From: Paraphoma chrysanthemicola | Lineage: Eukaryota; Ascomycota; Dothideomycetes; Pleosporales; Phaeosphaeriaceae | Assembly (NCBI GenBank): GCA_020744225.1 | Contig: JAGMWG010000007.1 | Location: 1,116,001-1,180,000, forward strand | Direction: 5' to 3' | Length of the DNA stretch: 64,000 nt | In this document: positions 34,856 to 45,035 of the stretch, one piece after another | Position numbering within the stretch: the stretch's first letter is position 1 | Layout of the letters: each line of letters starts with the position of its first letter | The notes under the pieces: generated by a model | Databases searched by the model: none | What the model was told of the DNA's origin: nothing | The model's input: the letters and a program-made list of their open reading frames with translations, nothing else | Made by a program: the position numbers and the translations under genes

Positions 34856-37550
34856 CGTAGCTTGAGTCGTGCAAGGTCGCCTAAAAGGCAGACTCGGGAC
34901 GAAGCGGACTGGGGAGATTGACGAAGGATTGCAGCAATTAGGTCCGAAGCGGGAGGTAACGTGACTGCGTGTTGCGCTGCTTAGGGACGCATAATGCTGC
35001 CTGGCGGCGTGGAGCGTGAACTACGCAGGAACTAGGTAGGCCAAATTAACAGAAAGAACCAACAAAATGGTGCGGCGCGTCGAGTTGCGCGAGTGCGACG
35101 AGCGTGAAAGTGGAAAGATGGCAAAAGTAGGAGGCGAAAGACGTGAAAAGGCGATCACCGGTCGTGTGAGGTCTGCCTCGCAAAGCCCGGGTTCGTCAAA
35201 GCTGCAAGGGCAAAGGCAGTGCCGGTAGTCCTCGAAGTTGACAAGTTGCAGTGGGTCCCTCGTGGACTTGGGTCAAATGCGCGTCGCGAGCAACGAAAAC
35301 AGGCGACTGAAGGTGAGATGGTTGGTAGAGGCAGCGTGGAATTCGCAGCAGACGATGGTGCGAGCCGCAGCAGGAAGGAGAAACTGAAGGCACCGGTCAA
35401 GGCTGATTTGCTCCCCCAAGATGTCCAGAAGGGTCAGACCGGGGGGTGGTGGAGGGCTGAAATGCCAAGGGACCTTCTTTGCGGGCTCGAAACAAAGTGG
35501 GCGCAGGCAGCTCCGGCGTTTGGGGAGATCGAGAGAGCAGTGCGGCTTGTCGAGAACAAGCGCAAAGATGGCACGGGAGCTTCGAGCTTGATTGACAACT
35601 CGAGGCAGATTCACAGGTGCGCGACACGCTCTTGGCAGGCTTGATACACAAGCACAGCCCCAGCTTTGGGAGAAGCGGGACAAGGGCGAAATGGGGCGAG
35701 TGGCTATGCCATGCGGTGTTGTATCTCATTCGATGCTGCAGCGCGCGCCGCGATTGCTCCAGATATTTACCGTCATCATATTGCGATGACTATCCTGGTT
35801 TCCTCGTCTGCTATTCAGGAGACTGTGACAGCACAGCACGCTGCACTCGCCTGCGCAAGCTGGCGCTTAACAGTTTAGCAGCCGATGCCGAGGGTGCTAT
35901 ATAAAGGCCAGCCAAGGGTCCAGTCGTTCCTAACAGCAGCATGCGCACTAGCACCACTGTCATCTTAGTCGAAGAAGCGCTCCTGACCTGGGCCTCCCTG
36001 GCTCTTATATTATAGCCAGAGTAGAACCGCTTTTGCAGAACGCGAAGCCATTCCGTGATTCTATCAACATGCGTTCAGCCACAATGTAGGGTAAGATGCA
36101 AGCGTCGTTAGCCACGTTGCGGAAGTGTGCCTGAGCGGCCCATGTTGATCAAGGCCAGAGCGAAGCCGGACGAGCTGCCGGACGTTAGTGGGTCTTTTCG
36201 GACATATAACCAGAGAGCGTTGATCCATGAAGGCAAAGTCCTGCGGAGGTTGAGCGGAGGAGCAAGTACTGCCGTGTTGATTGCAACTTGGCGAGCACAT
36301 GGTCTCAAAATAGCACTCGTCGAGATCTGCCTTGATAAAAAGACGAAAATATCAGGAACTGGCGGATCAGCGCGCAGTGCTCTTTAAGAGGGGCCAACGC
36401 TGACTGCGATCAGCCGTGGCCACAGCACGGCGTCGAGGTAAGGAGGAGTTGAAGTTCTCCTGAGTATCAATGTTCGATGAGAACTGATGAATGTTGAAGC
36501 GTTCGGCGGCCATGCTCCGATCAATGGCGCACATGGCTGGGTCGAAACGTGGCGTTCGCAGTGTTGACTCTGGTGACTCTGGTGACATACGTTCAAGGTG
36601 GGACCTTCCCGCCTACTGCCAACAAAGTTCTGGTCGCTGCAGCAGAGCGCCTCTCTCCAAGCTTGTCATACAAAGGGTGGAGATGACAGGGCTGTTGCAG
36701 AAGATCCGCAACTGCGATCCGGCGGATCAGGTTCTGCTCCACGTTCGTTTCAGCACAGATCTCCAGGAACGAACGTGCCGCAGATGCCTTGACGCCTCAG
36801 CCGTGACATCGAAGATGACATCAGAGTCGCATGAGTCGGGGTGTTCTGGAGCTCGTACTACCTGTGTAAATGGTCTGGGTCGCTCATGATGCGAAATTGA
36901 GAGCACAAGCGCATTCCTACCGCTTGGTGAACCGTTGTCTTTACCTTCAATGCAGCAGCATAAGGTTGATGAAGCGGATCAATTTGTAGGCGCCTCTCCA
37001 CCAATCTGGCACGATGCCTGGCACGATGCACTATTGCAGTTGGGGTGCTGTGCGCTTGTTGAGCAGCAACAAATGCATGTGCTCCGACAGGCGCGGCTCT
37101 GCGGTGGGCTGTCCTTTTCCGCGGCAGTCGCATGTCGATTCCAGGCAGGTGCGACCCGGCATCTGAACGCTTCGGCGGAACGGAGATCACACACACCCAC
37201 CAGATTCCATTCAGCAGTCGGCCCTGACCATGCATCGTGACAAGCGGCCGTTGGCTTCTTGTTCCTTCCGCCTTCTTCTTCTTCTTCTCGCCGACATCCA
37301 TCTTCTCTTCCCTGCTCTGCTAAACGCAGCATGTTATGCGTCTGCGGTTCATAAATTCCACTTGCATGTGACGGCATCACCAGACTAGTTCAACACCACC
37401 TACACAACACAAACATCACTAGCAGGGCCTTGCGCTGTAGTACGGACGCATCCGCTACACTGTTCCGTCCCATTCTACTGCGATCCACCCCTTGAAGCAC
37501 TGTGTTGTTTCTTACACCCAAACCTCATCGCCCCGCCCACTGCAGCGAAG
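34856..37550. other. Long non-coding interval between divergent genes
   Basis: 2.7 kb separating the C2H2 gene and the 37.55 kb gene. Several 60-140 codon frames exist, but they overlap on opposite strands and resemble nothing. A canonical TATA element sits in the middle (listed separately), so an unannotated transcript is possible. The interval is probably promoter and 5' UTR of the zinc-finger gene. Confidence 0.45.
35898..35906 (+). promoter_or_regulatory. TATA-box-like element TATATAAAG
   Basis: A perfect TATATAAAG in a GC-balanced context, well over 1 kb from either neighbouring start. Only a 24-codon frame (ATG near 35941) follows it directly. It may drive a non-coding or short transcript, or be chance. 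Confidence 0.3.
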
Positions 37551-38750
37551 ATGCCCGGACTCAACCAGGCCATCCCACAACCCGACTCGCGAGAGCTCCT
37601 GCCTCCTCTGCTGGCTTGCTTATCGACCGCCGGTACAGCGAAAGAAGCGCCGCCGGGCCTACTGCCTCTGCTTTCGCCCATTCTGAGACAACGACTGCAG
37701 CTACTCGCCTCCAACGACTGGCTTTCACTGTTGAGTTGGGACAGAGATGCAGGCTCGAGGTTGCCGCAGGTCATTGGCAAGATCGAAGTGGAGCCGCACC
37801 CTGCGTCAGGCGAGATCGAGGTGGAAGAGCCCGACCAAATCCTGTATCGACGTTCGGACCCCGAAACGCTACATTCGCGGTTGGTGCTGAGCGAGTTTGG
37901 GATCCTACCTACATACCTATGGTGCACAGGCGGCGAGGGCGGGAGCAGATGGCTGCTCGCGGAATTGCGAGGGACTGAAGATGCGGATGACGGCACAGAG
38001 TGGTTTTCCGCTATGGGCGAGGCGAATGAAGCAGGCTTCCGGCGAAAGGCTGTCAAAAGCAACGGAGCCACGCACCAGCCGGCCACACTACATCCAGAAC
38101 CGCCTCAGCAGGAAGAGGAGGACGACGATTCATATTGGGCGGCATACGACAGGACACCTGGGCGAACACCACAGCAGAAGCATTCACCAGCACCAATGGC
38201 GAGCGGTCGGACACAAGTTGGACCAACACAATCAGAGCTTGAATACTTCGCACGCTATGCATCAGAGGTCCAGCCCGCGCTCGATGCTCACGACCCCGAC
38301 GAGGAGAACCCGGCTGTTGGCGAGTCCACGCTCAAGGGGAATGCCCTGAGCTACACCCGCGAACCACAAACCGAGCCTCTCGAGACGTCCAATCTGGGCC
38401 CTCATGGCTATGACTCGTCCATGCCGCCTGCTTACTCACCAGACAAGACCAACGAAAGCGGGTTGAATGGGACCAACACCACAGAGCATGTTGAGAACAT
38501 CGACCGTGATGACTTCTCGGCTCTAAACCACCCACGGCCCTCTTCCTCTGCATCTACCAACTCTGTCGAGAGACTTGAGAGGAAAGCAGAGAACTACAGT
38601 CAGGCAGAAATCGCCATCAAACAACACATTAGCACAGATATCAAGAGCTTGTTCAGGTTGGCCAAGGCGTCAGGTATCGATAGGGAAGAGTTTGAGAGGA
38701 TCATCAAGAGGGAGTTGGATGTCTTGCCTCTACTCGAACAAGAACAGTAG
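37551..38750 (+). CDS. Conserved fungal protein of unknown function, 399 residues, intronless
   Basis: The start MPGLNQAIPQPDSRELLPPL has a good context (AAGATGCCC). The N-terminal 160 residues look folded: leucine-rich helices (LLPLLSPILRQRLQLLASND), then WLSLLSWDRDAGSRLPQV and EFGILPTYLWCT. A short acidic-aromatic motif EDDDSYWAAYDRTP follows. The middle is low complexity, and the C-terminal 60 residues form a predicted helix (RLERKAENYSQAEIAIKQHI...LFRLAKASGIDREEFERIIK). I recall the DDSYW motif in related fungal proteins but know no function. No signal peptide, membrane segment or catalytic motif is visible. Convergent with SPC2, 247 bp away. Confidence 0.8.
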   Translation: MPGLNQAIPQPDSRELLPPLLACLSTAGTAKEAPPGLLPLLSPILRQRLQLLASNDWLSLLSWDRDAGSRLPQVIGKIEVEPHPASGEIEVEEPDQILYRRSDPETLHSRLVLSEFGILPTYLWCTGGEGGSRWLLAELRGTEDADDGTEWFSAMGEANEAGFRRKAVKSNGATHQPATLHPEPPQQEEEDDDSYWAAYDRTPGRTPQQKHSPAPMASGRTQVGPTQSELEYFARYASEVQPALDAHDPDEENPAVGESTLKGNALSYTREPQTEPLETSNLGPHGYDSSMPPAYSPDKTNESGLNGTNTTEHVENIDRDDFSALNHPRPSSSASTNSVERLERKAENYSQAEIAIKQHISTDIKSLFRLAKASGIDREEFERIIKRELDVLPLLEQEQ

Positions 38751-38997
38751 GACAATTCTGGGTTTTTCGCGCAACAAAATTAGGGAAGATAGAAGTCATA
38801 TGACGGCCTGTTGAGCTCTCGCCGTATCGCATTTGGCGGCGTTGTTTGCATAGCATTTTGACATGCCGTATGTAGCATGCTTAGGTATCGAAACTCCATC
38901 ACTACCTGCATCCTTGTCCTGGTGATGATATACAAGGCACCCCTACCCCTTCACCCGTTGTTTTCCTCCATGCGGCTCATCTCTTCAAACAAATCTC

Positions 38998-39811
38998 CTA
39001 TGCCTTCCTCCTCCTTCCACTCCCTCCACTTGCACCGCCAATACTCGCTCCACTCGCCTTCAAATGCTCCAATATCTCCGCCGCATTCGAGCTGTTCACA
39101 TTGAACGTATTCTGCTCCGCGCCCGCTGGTGCGTTGCCTCTGCCAATCTCCTCTACAACGTTGTTCGGATCCGCCTCGCCAATGACTGGCACTTCAGACG
39201 CCAGCCATTGCTGGAAAGGCTTCGCGATGAAATACCCATCTGCGGTAAACCAGCGTGTCATGGGTGCGCGGATGTGGATCTTTTGCGGGAGAGAGGAGCC
39301 GGCCGGAGTGAAGACGACGTCGCATTCGTAGATGGGAATGTGCTTTTTTGTGTGCGAGGATATGCGGACCTGGGAATTGTACTATTAGCACTCACATCTC
39401 GTTCGCGGTGATTATTCATGTTCGCACCTTTCCTGTCTTGCCCTCCCCTTCATACACAACGCCCTTCTCGACAAACCATAACCAATACGAGAACGCGCCG
39501 TTGAGCGCAAAGTATGCGACAACTGCTGGCGCGGTGTATGGTTTTGACGCTTCCCACCCGAACTTCCAGTCAAAGTAGAATAGTGCGCCGGCGATGGCAA
39601 CGGCCACGTAGCCAAGGATGAGGCGGACGTCGGTTTGTGTGTGAATTTGCTTGAACTTGAGAGAATGGAGATAGTTGGGAAGTGCGTCATCGGTGGTGTT
39701 CTTGAGGTCTGTTCAAGGTGTTAGACTGGTAAAGTGGATGGTGGACTGAGGAGATGATTTGTGAGACGCACCGGAGAGGGAATGGACCGCAATCTTTTGA
39801 GTCGCAGACAT
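38998..39811 (-). CDS. SPC2: Signal peptidase complex subunit 2 (SPC25 homologue)
   Basis: Accessory subunit of the ER signal peptidase that links it to the Sec61 translocon. Three exons, 39811-39772, 39708-39428 and 39369-38998, give 230 residues. The splice gives SLSDLKNTTDDALPNYL, the family N-terminus. Two membrane helices lie at about residues 48-66 (ILGYVAVAIAGALFYFDW) and 75-95 (APAVVAYFALNGAFSYWLWF), joined by a short loop. The C-terminal cytosolic domain has SSHTKKHIPIYECDVVF and KPFQQWLASEVPVIGEADP. All three exons have standard GT-AG borders, and the size is right for the family. The start is 263 bp from the divergent EMC3 start, so the two may share a promoter. Confidence 0.93.
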
Positions 39812-40074
39812 CTTGAGTAGTCAATCACCTGTAGTGTAGCAGGAACGCAATAAGAGGAAGGGAAGTTGTGAGAACAGAAGCTCGCGAAGTTGTCATACGC
39901 GGAGCTTCGGTGGTGGAAAGGTGTCCACTCACGGCAGGCGCGACCGCCGGACCCTTGCCCGCTCGCGAATCCCGCCGCATGGGAGCTTTCACCTGCATCA
40001 TCGAGCATCGTCCACCGTTCCACCCACCACCCTTCACGCCTTCCAACACGCGCATCTCGCTCACTACCGGCAAG
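39812..40074. promoter_or_regulatory. Short divergent promoter shared by SPC2 and EMC3
   Basis: 263 bp between two divergent ER-membrane genes. The EMC3 side is rich in CCACC/CTTC tracts. I see no TATA or CCAAT box. Co-regulation is an inference. Confidence 0.45.
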
Positions 40075-41561
40075 ATGTCAGGACCCGTGGTGCAGACGAT
40101 CCATCGGGATCCCGCCCTGTTGTATGTTCACATGGTGAGAACGAGCCATGGCATCATTAACGTTTTCGCAGTTGGTGGATATTGCTCCCCATCACAGTGG
40201 TTATGGTACGTACATTGCACATGCGATCGATTTCTCCATGTTAACTCTCCCATTAGATTCTCACTGGTATCCTCCGCCACTACGCCATGACGCTCCTCCA
40301 AACCACTCCCAAGAAACAGGACCTCCCCAAGATTCGCCAACAGCGCTCCCTCGTCCGCGGCGTCAACCTGCGCACCAACGCCAACGTTCTCTCGCCCTCG
40401 TCCTTCGCAGCGCGGAAAGCATACATGGTCCAGGCCTACCAGGAAGGCAAGTTCCTGGCCGACCCGGAGTCGAGGGGCAAGCCGAGACCGAATCCCATGA
40501 GCGACCCAGCGGCCATGGAGGGCATGATGGGCATGATGAAGGGCAATATGGCCATGATGATTCCGCAGAGCTTGATTATGGGTTGGATTAATGCCTTCTT
40601 TTCGGGCTTTGTGATCAGTAAGTCTGCGGTTCTCTCTTTGTACTGTTCGTATCGTGGAGCTCGGGAAGCGATTGCGGCAGAGCCCAATTTTACATCGGAA
40701 CGCTGGAATGTCCTACGACTATGGACAGCTCGTGGATGGATGACGAGGCACTGAGCACTGGATCCAAGATTATGGTTGTTGTGATCTTCGTATTTGCATC
40801 ACAAGGCCCGTCCGTGGCTGCTCGCGCTTGCATCGCGGTCCCTGTCACATGAATTCGAGCGTGGTAAAGAGCGGCGCATCGACAAGGTCACTACCACTTG
40901 CGCTGAGCTGCTCTGCATCATCCCATGGTGCCATTTCCAACAGCGAGTATTTGGGAAGGTTACCGTACCCGACCGAAGCCCTTGCCCAAGCCATCGTTAT
41001 CCCGAAGCGAGCTGATCATTGCTGGCGGCTGGGCTCTATCAACTCTACCATGTGGAAAATTCCGCCACGCGTCCACCCGCACTCTGGCATGTGCCGATCT
41101 ATTTTTATGGTTCCTCGCTAACCGCTGGTGCTTTACAGTGAAGCTCCCTTTTCCATTGACACCACAGTTCAAGTCAATGTTGCAATCTGGGGTCGGTACT
41201 CGTGATCTAGACGTGAGATGGGTATCAAGTTTGTCCTGGTACTTTCTCACCCTGTTCGGGCTGCAGCCCGTTTATAACTTCATTCTGGGGAGTAACAATG
41301 GTATGTGGCTCTCTGCACCCAAACGAGTGCCCGAACGAGTGCCCGAACGAGTACCCGAACGAGTCCGAGCTGACAAACGTTCTAGCCGCCAACCAGGTCA
41401 CTCAACAGATGGCCATGGCAAACCCAGGCGCCGGCATGATGGGACCTGAACAGGATCCCGATAAGTTGTTCCTGAACGAAGCTGAAAATTTGGAGGTGTT
41501 GGACCACCAATGGATTTTGGAAGGAATCGAGGACCGTCTAGTCGCCAAATTCGCTGCGTGA
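40075..41561 (+). CDS. EMC3: ER membrane complex subunit 3, Oxa1-family insertase
   Basis: Core insertase of the EMC, which places tail-anchored and terminal membrane helices into the ER bilayer. Five exons, 40075-40121, 40172-40205 (34 nt), 40257-40617, 41139-41300 and 41386-41561, give 259 residues. The tiny second exon is required to build the first membrane helix, LFWWILLPITVVMILTGIL. Next are conserved SPSSFAARKAYM, the Met-rich cytosolic loop MEGMMGMMKGNMAMMIPQSL, helix 2 (IMGWINAFFSGFVI), KLPFPLTPQFKSMLQSGVG, and helix 3 (SSLSWYFLTLFGLQPVYNFI). Intron 3 is 521 nt, far longer than other introns here, and intron 4 holds a 12-nt tandem repeat. Otherwise a standard EMC3. Confidence 0.93.
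41321..41368 (+). repeat. 12-bp tandem repeat inside EMC3 intron 4
   Basis: Four consecutive copies of a unit close to GAACGAGTGCCC fill half of the 85-nt intron (41321-41332, 41333-41344, 41345-41356, 41357-41368, the last degenerate). Copies differ at one to three positions. Confidence 0.85.
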
Positions 41562-43487
41562 GTTTCACCGCGCAGATGGCGCCGAAACTCTGGTGATCAC
41601 AGCCACTCAAATGGTTGGCGTGATTTCACGTCTCAAGGAGGACTCGAGGAGTTATCATCCCGCGCTGTAGATGGCAGGGGTTCCTGATCCGCACAGCCGA
41701 TGGAGAGATATGCGAATTTCTATGACAGTACCCCGTCCCAGTGCGCTGGTAGCTGTGGCAGTAGTACGATATGGAATGCAGCAAGTGCCCGGAGATCTGC
41801 GGGGGACGGCAAGCTGACACGCCAAGCGTAAATACGGTCTATCATAGATGAATCTCTGTCAATTAATGGTCGGTACAGAGCCGCCAGATAGTTTGACTTT
41901 GCTTGACAGCAAATGCGTGTGAAGACGAACTTGTCGAGGCGCCGATGCAGGGGGTAAGCGATGTCATCGCATACGGTGGTGCTCGACTCGGGATGGGATC
42001 AAAGCCTCCGAGTCCTCCATCCCACACCTGCACTTCCCCGCCACCACTAAATCACGTTTCCTTTCTTAAGCCCGTCCGGGTCGCACCGCCCCCAATGCGC
42101 CCCGAAAGCCTCGAGCTCTGGGGAGTAGCTGGCCAAAGCGATCGGTCGGAGCAAGTCCAAAGTCTGGGTTGGCCACGGACGCAAGATAATCGCGCGCACC
42201 TTGCGAAACAGCCCAGGCGTTTCCCTCTGCGCTGTTCACCACTTGGATCGTCAAACAGATGCGTCTTGATGTCGAGTGCCCCTTCTGACTAGCAATGTGC
42301 GACAACGTGAAGCAGGCAACTATTGCTCCGCCCTGTTCTGCTTTCTCGGTGCCTAATTCGATGAAATCGCAGAATGCGCCCCATCGAGAGAACACTGCCG
42401 CCAATTGGATGAGGGTGCCATTCCATCCTCCACCCTACGTGCCATGGCATGACAGACGCTGTCCTCGCTCAATTCAGCCATCGCTTGTTCAATCAGGTTC
42501 CTTCTTTTGTGGAGGTGGCCTCAGAACGGTACCTAGACCCCTGATGCAGGTGCGGGAGCACAAACATGCCTGTCAATCATGGTATGCCCGGCCTCCAGAC
42601 CCAGCTGTCCAGACATCTTTCGGCGCCAATTCGCCGCGAAGAGTGGCATATGCGCGGATATCGGTTCTACAAACCTCGCCTTGAGTCCTTAACTGCTTTG
42701 CTTGTTCGGCCCCCAACGGTCGAACCATCCTAGCGTTCATCCTGCCTGCGAGTTCGCGTCTGTTGTTCCGAGCTTGCGCAGCATAGCGGTCCTCGGGATG
42801 CACCTCAGGCACCATGTGGCTCGGGGAGTGTTGCGATACGGTAGCGATCTGCCATGCACATGGCGTAATTACTTTTCTATCCGGGGCCGCAATCTGCAGA
42901 TTGACCCAATGTGCTGCTGCTGCAGGAGCTAGACGCCCACGTTGAGTTAAGTGGTGGCTTGTCCAGCTGTCCATCCCAAGCGACATGGTCCACCGGTGAA
43001 AGCAAAATCTGCAGGGGTTGCTGCAAGCTTCTACTGGGGTGTTTGGACCGACTTCTGATTGGGTGAGCCATGCGGCTCTGCGCTGAGCATCAATCATAAA
43101 GTGTAGAAGAGAATGGGAGCTCGAAGTGGGCGCACAGCAGACTGACGTTGAGGGCAGTGCAACCCAACATCAAGTTTCCATCTTGCTGCCTTCAAGACCG
43201 ATACTTGCATTGAATGCTTCGCCCCATTTATCACCCTATTTCTCCACCCACACTTTGTTCGTAGTCTACTTCTACCCGAGCTTGCCGCGCACAAGAACTC
43301 ACGGCCATCGTGATCAAGTGGAAGGACTTGAAGAAGACACTGAGGTAGGATCATGAATGCTTTTTCTATATCCATCTAACAGAACTCTCAGCCACCGCTT
43401 CTGTCTACTTTTGTTCTGTTCAAGACCGACTGGCCCCAGGTTAGCTCGGCTTCTTCGATTGCACCAATTACGCGCGTGCCACAGCCA
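41562..43487. other. Intergenic, upstream of a C2H2 gene
   Basis: 1.9 kb. Frames up to 174 codons exist (for example 42573-43097 on the minus strand), but they overlap others and have no recognisable domain. The last 150 bp are pyrimidine-rich and include GTAGGA...CTAACAG, a possible 5' UTR intron of the following gene. Confidence 0.45.
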
Positions 43488-45035
43488 ATGTCAACCATGG
43501 CCCTCCAGTTCCGAGACCTACCTCAAATCCCACACAATATGGACGAGTCTCGATATACTGCTTGGGGAGCAAATCACTACAGCCACATGCACCATTACGG
43601 TCACCATGATGTGAGCTTCCGAACGCAAGACGAAATGTACTACGAGGACTTCGATAATGGCATGGTGAGCATGCAGCCAATGGAGCGATTCATGCATGAT
43701 CAGTATCCTCTTACTCAAGGGGTGCTTCATGCCAAAATTCCCGTCCAGCATCAACTCGGTCGGCAGTACGAGCCGCAGTGGCCTTCAACAGACAGCTTCC
43801 GCAACGTTTCACCAGATCGAACATCCGGTTCCGGCACCTCAAGTTACGATGCACAGAATGAGCTTCATTCGCCGCACCCGTATCATGCAGGTCCATATGG
43901 GAGTCCAACTGCTCTCTTCTCACAGTCATCACTGCCATACCCAACTACGGATCGCTTCACAGAAGAAGGTTATCTTTCGCCCAATACACCTTTGCATGGT
44001 GGTAACCTATGCAACCTTCGACAGCTTGAATACGAGCCTGCGCCTGAGCCGGAGCCTCTGATGGAGGAAGCTGACGACATCGACCTGAAGCAGGAAGGGT
44101 GTGTGCACGATCATACCTCTGTGAAGGTAGAGGCCGCACCAACCAATGGATTCAGAGAATATGCCGACTCAGGCATCGGCAACTCAGTTCGAGAGGCCGA
44201 ATCAGTCGAGCCAATTGTTACGCCTGAGATACCAGAGGACCCCGCTTCTGATTCGGATTATAGCCCAACATCCAGTCGTTCTGGCAAGCGCAGGCGATCT
44301 TCCGCTTCTAACAGCAGCCCGAACAGGATCTCCAAGCGCTCAGGATCAAGCGTCTCGAAGCCCTCCACCTCAAGCAAAGTCATCAAGCGTACCCGACGAG
44401 CGTCGAACCCAGTGAAGAAGTACCTTGAGGTCGACGATGACCGGCGACACTTCCCTTGCCCATTGGCAGCATATAGTTGCAACTCTACATTCTCATCCAA
44501 GAACGAGTGGAAGAGGCACGTCAGCACACAACACATCAAGCTTGGCTTCTGGCGCTGCGATCTTTGCCCACCCTCGACCGACCCGAACGACGATCAGACA
44601 TTCTACTACAACGATTTCAATCGTAAGGATCTCTTCACGCAGCATCTTCGTCGCATGCACGCTGTACCAAAGGACAGCCACTCGCGGTCTTCAAAGGAGT
44701 TCCCAGTGAATGAGGACAACCTTCCTGAACATCAGACGCGTTGCTTGCAGTCACTCCGCACAGCACCACAGCAGTCCAGCTGCCTCTTTTGCGAGCGCAC
44801 CTTTGAGGGCCCACTTTCATGGGACGAGCGTATGGAACATGTTGGCCGTCACCTTGAGAAGGACAGGAAGGGTAGTATTGACATGCTGGACGTCAAGTCC
44901 TGGAATGAGGATAAGGCGCTGGAGGACTATCTGCTTGACGAAGGGCTCATTGTCAGGGAACACGGCAGCTGGAAGATTGGCGATGGCAAGAGACGACTGA
45001 TTGGAGAAAGTGACGAAGAGTCTGGCGCGGAGTGA
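43488..45035 (+). CDS. C2H2 zinc-finger protein, 515 residues, intronless
   Basis: The start is the first ATG of the frame (MSTMALQFRDLPQIPHNMDE); the ATG nine bases later has an even better context. The N-terminal 300 residues are disordered, rich in His, Tyr, Ser and Pro, with an acidic patch and a Ser/Arg/Lys-rich probable nuclear localisation segment (SGKRRRSSASNSSPNRISKR). Fingers follow: CPLAAYSCNSTFSSKNEWKRH with HVSTQH, then CDLCPP...YYNDFNRKDLFTQHLRR, and the degenerate CLFCERTFEGPLSWDERMEH with GRH. The C-terminus ends LDEGLIVREHGSWKIGDGKR. This arrangement is common among Pezizomycotina C2H2 proteins. Probably nuclear; targets unknown. Confidence 0.88.
   Translation: MSTMALQFRDLPQIPHNMDESRYTAWGANHYSHMHHYGHHDVSFRTQDEMYYEDFDNGMVSMQPMERFMHDQYPLTQGVLHAKIPVQHQLGRQYEPQWPSTDSFRNVSPDRTSGSGTSSYDAQNELHSPHPYHAGPYGSPTALFSQSSLPYPTTDRFTEEGYLSPNTPLHGGNLCNLRQLEYEPAPEPEPLMEEADDIDLKQEGCVHDHTSVKVEAAPTNGFREYADSGIGNSVREAESVEPIVTPEIPEDPASDSDYSPTSSRSGKRRRSSASNSSPNRISKRSGSSVSKPSTSSKVIKRTRRASNPVKKYLEVDDDRRHFPCPLAAYSCNSTFSSKNEWKRHVSTQHIKLGFWRCDLCPPSTDPNDDQTFYYNDFNRKDLFTQHLRRMHAVPKDSHSRSSKEFPVNEDNLPEHQTRCLQSLRTAPQQSSCLFCERTFEGPLSWDERMEHVGRHLEKDRKGSIDMLDVKSWNEDKALEDYLLDEGLIVREHGSWKIGDGKRRLIGESDEESGAE

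Noticed and set aside
35219..35644. 141-codon plus-strand frame
   Set aside because: Overlapped by similar-length minus-strand frames and no recognisable domain; probably 5' flank of the C2H2 gene.
36120..36170. GTGTGCCTGAGCGGCCC, like a tRNA-Leu/Ser A box
   Set aside because: No B box or acceptor stem within the expected distance.
42573..43097. 174-codon minus-strand frame
   Set aside because: No domain, no splice context, unusual composition; overlaps other open frames.
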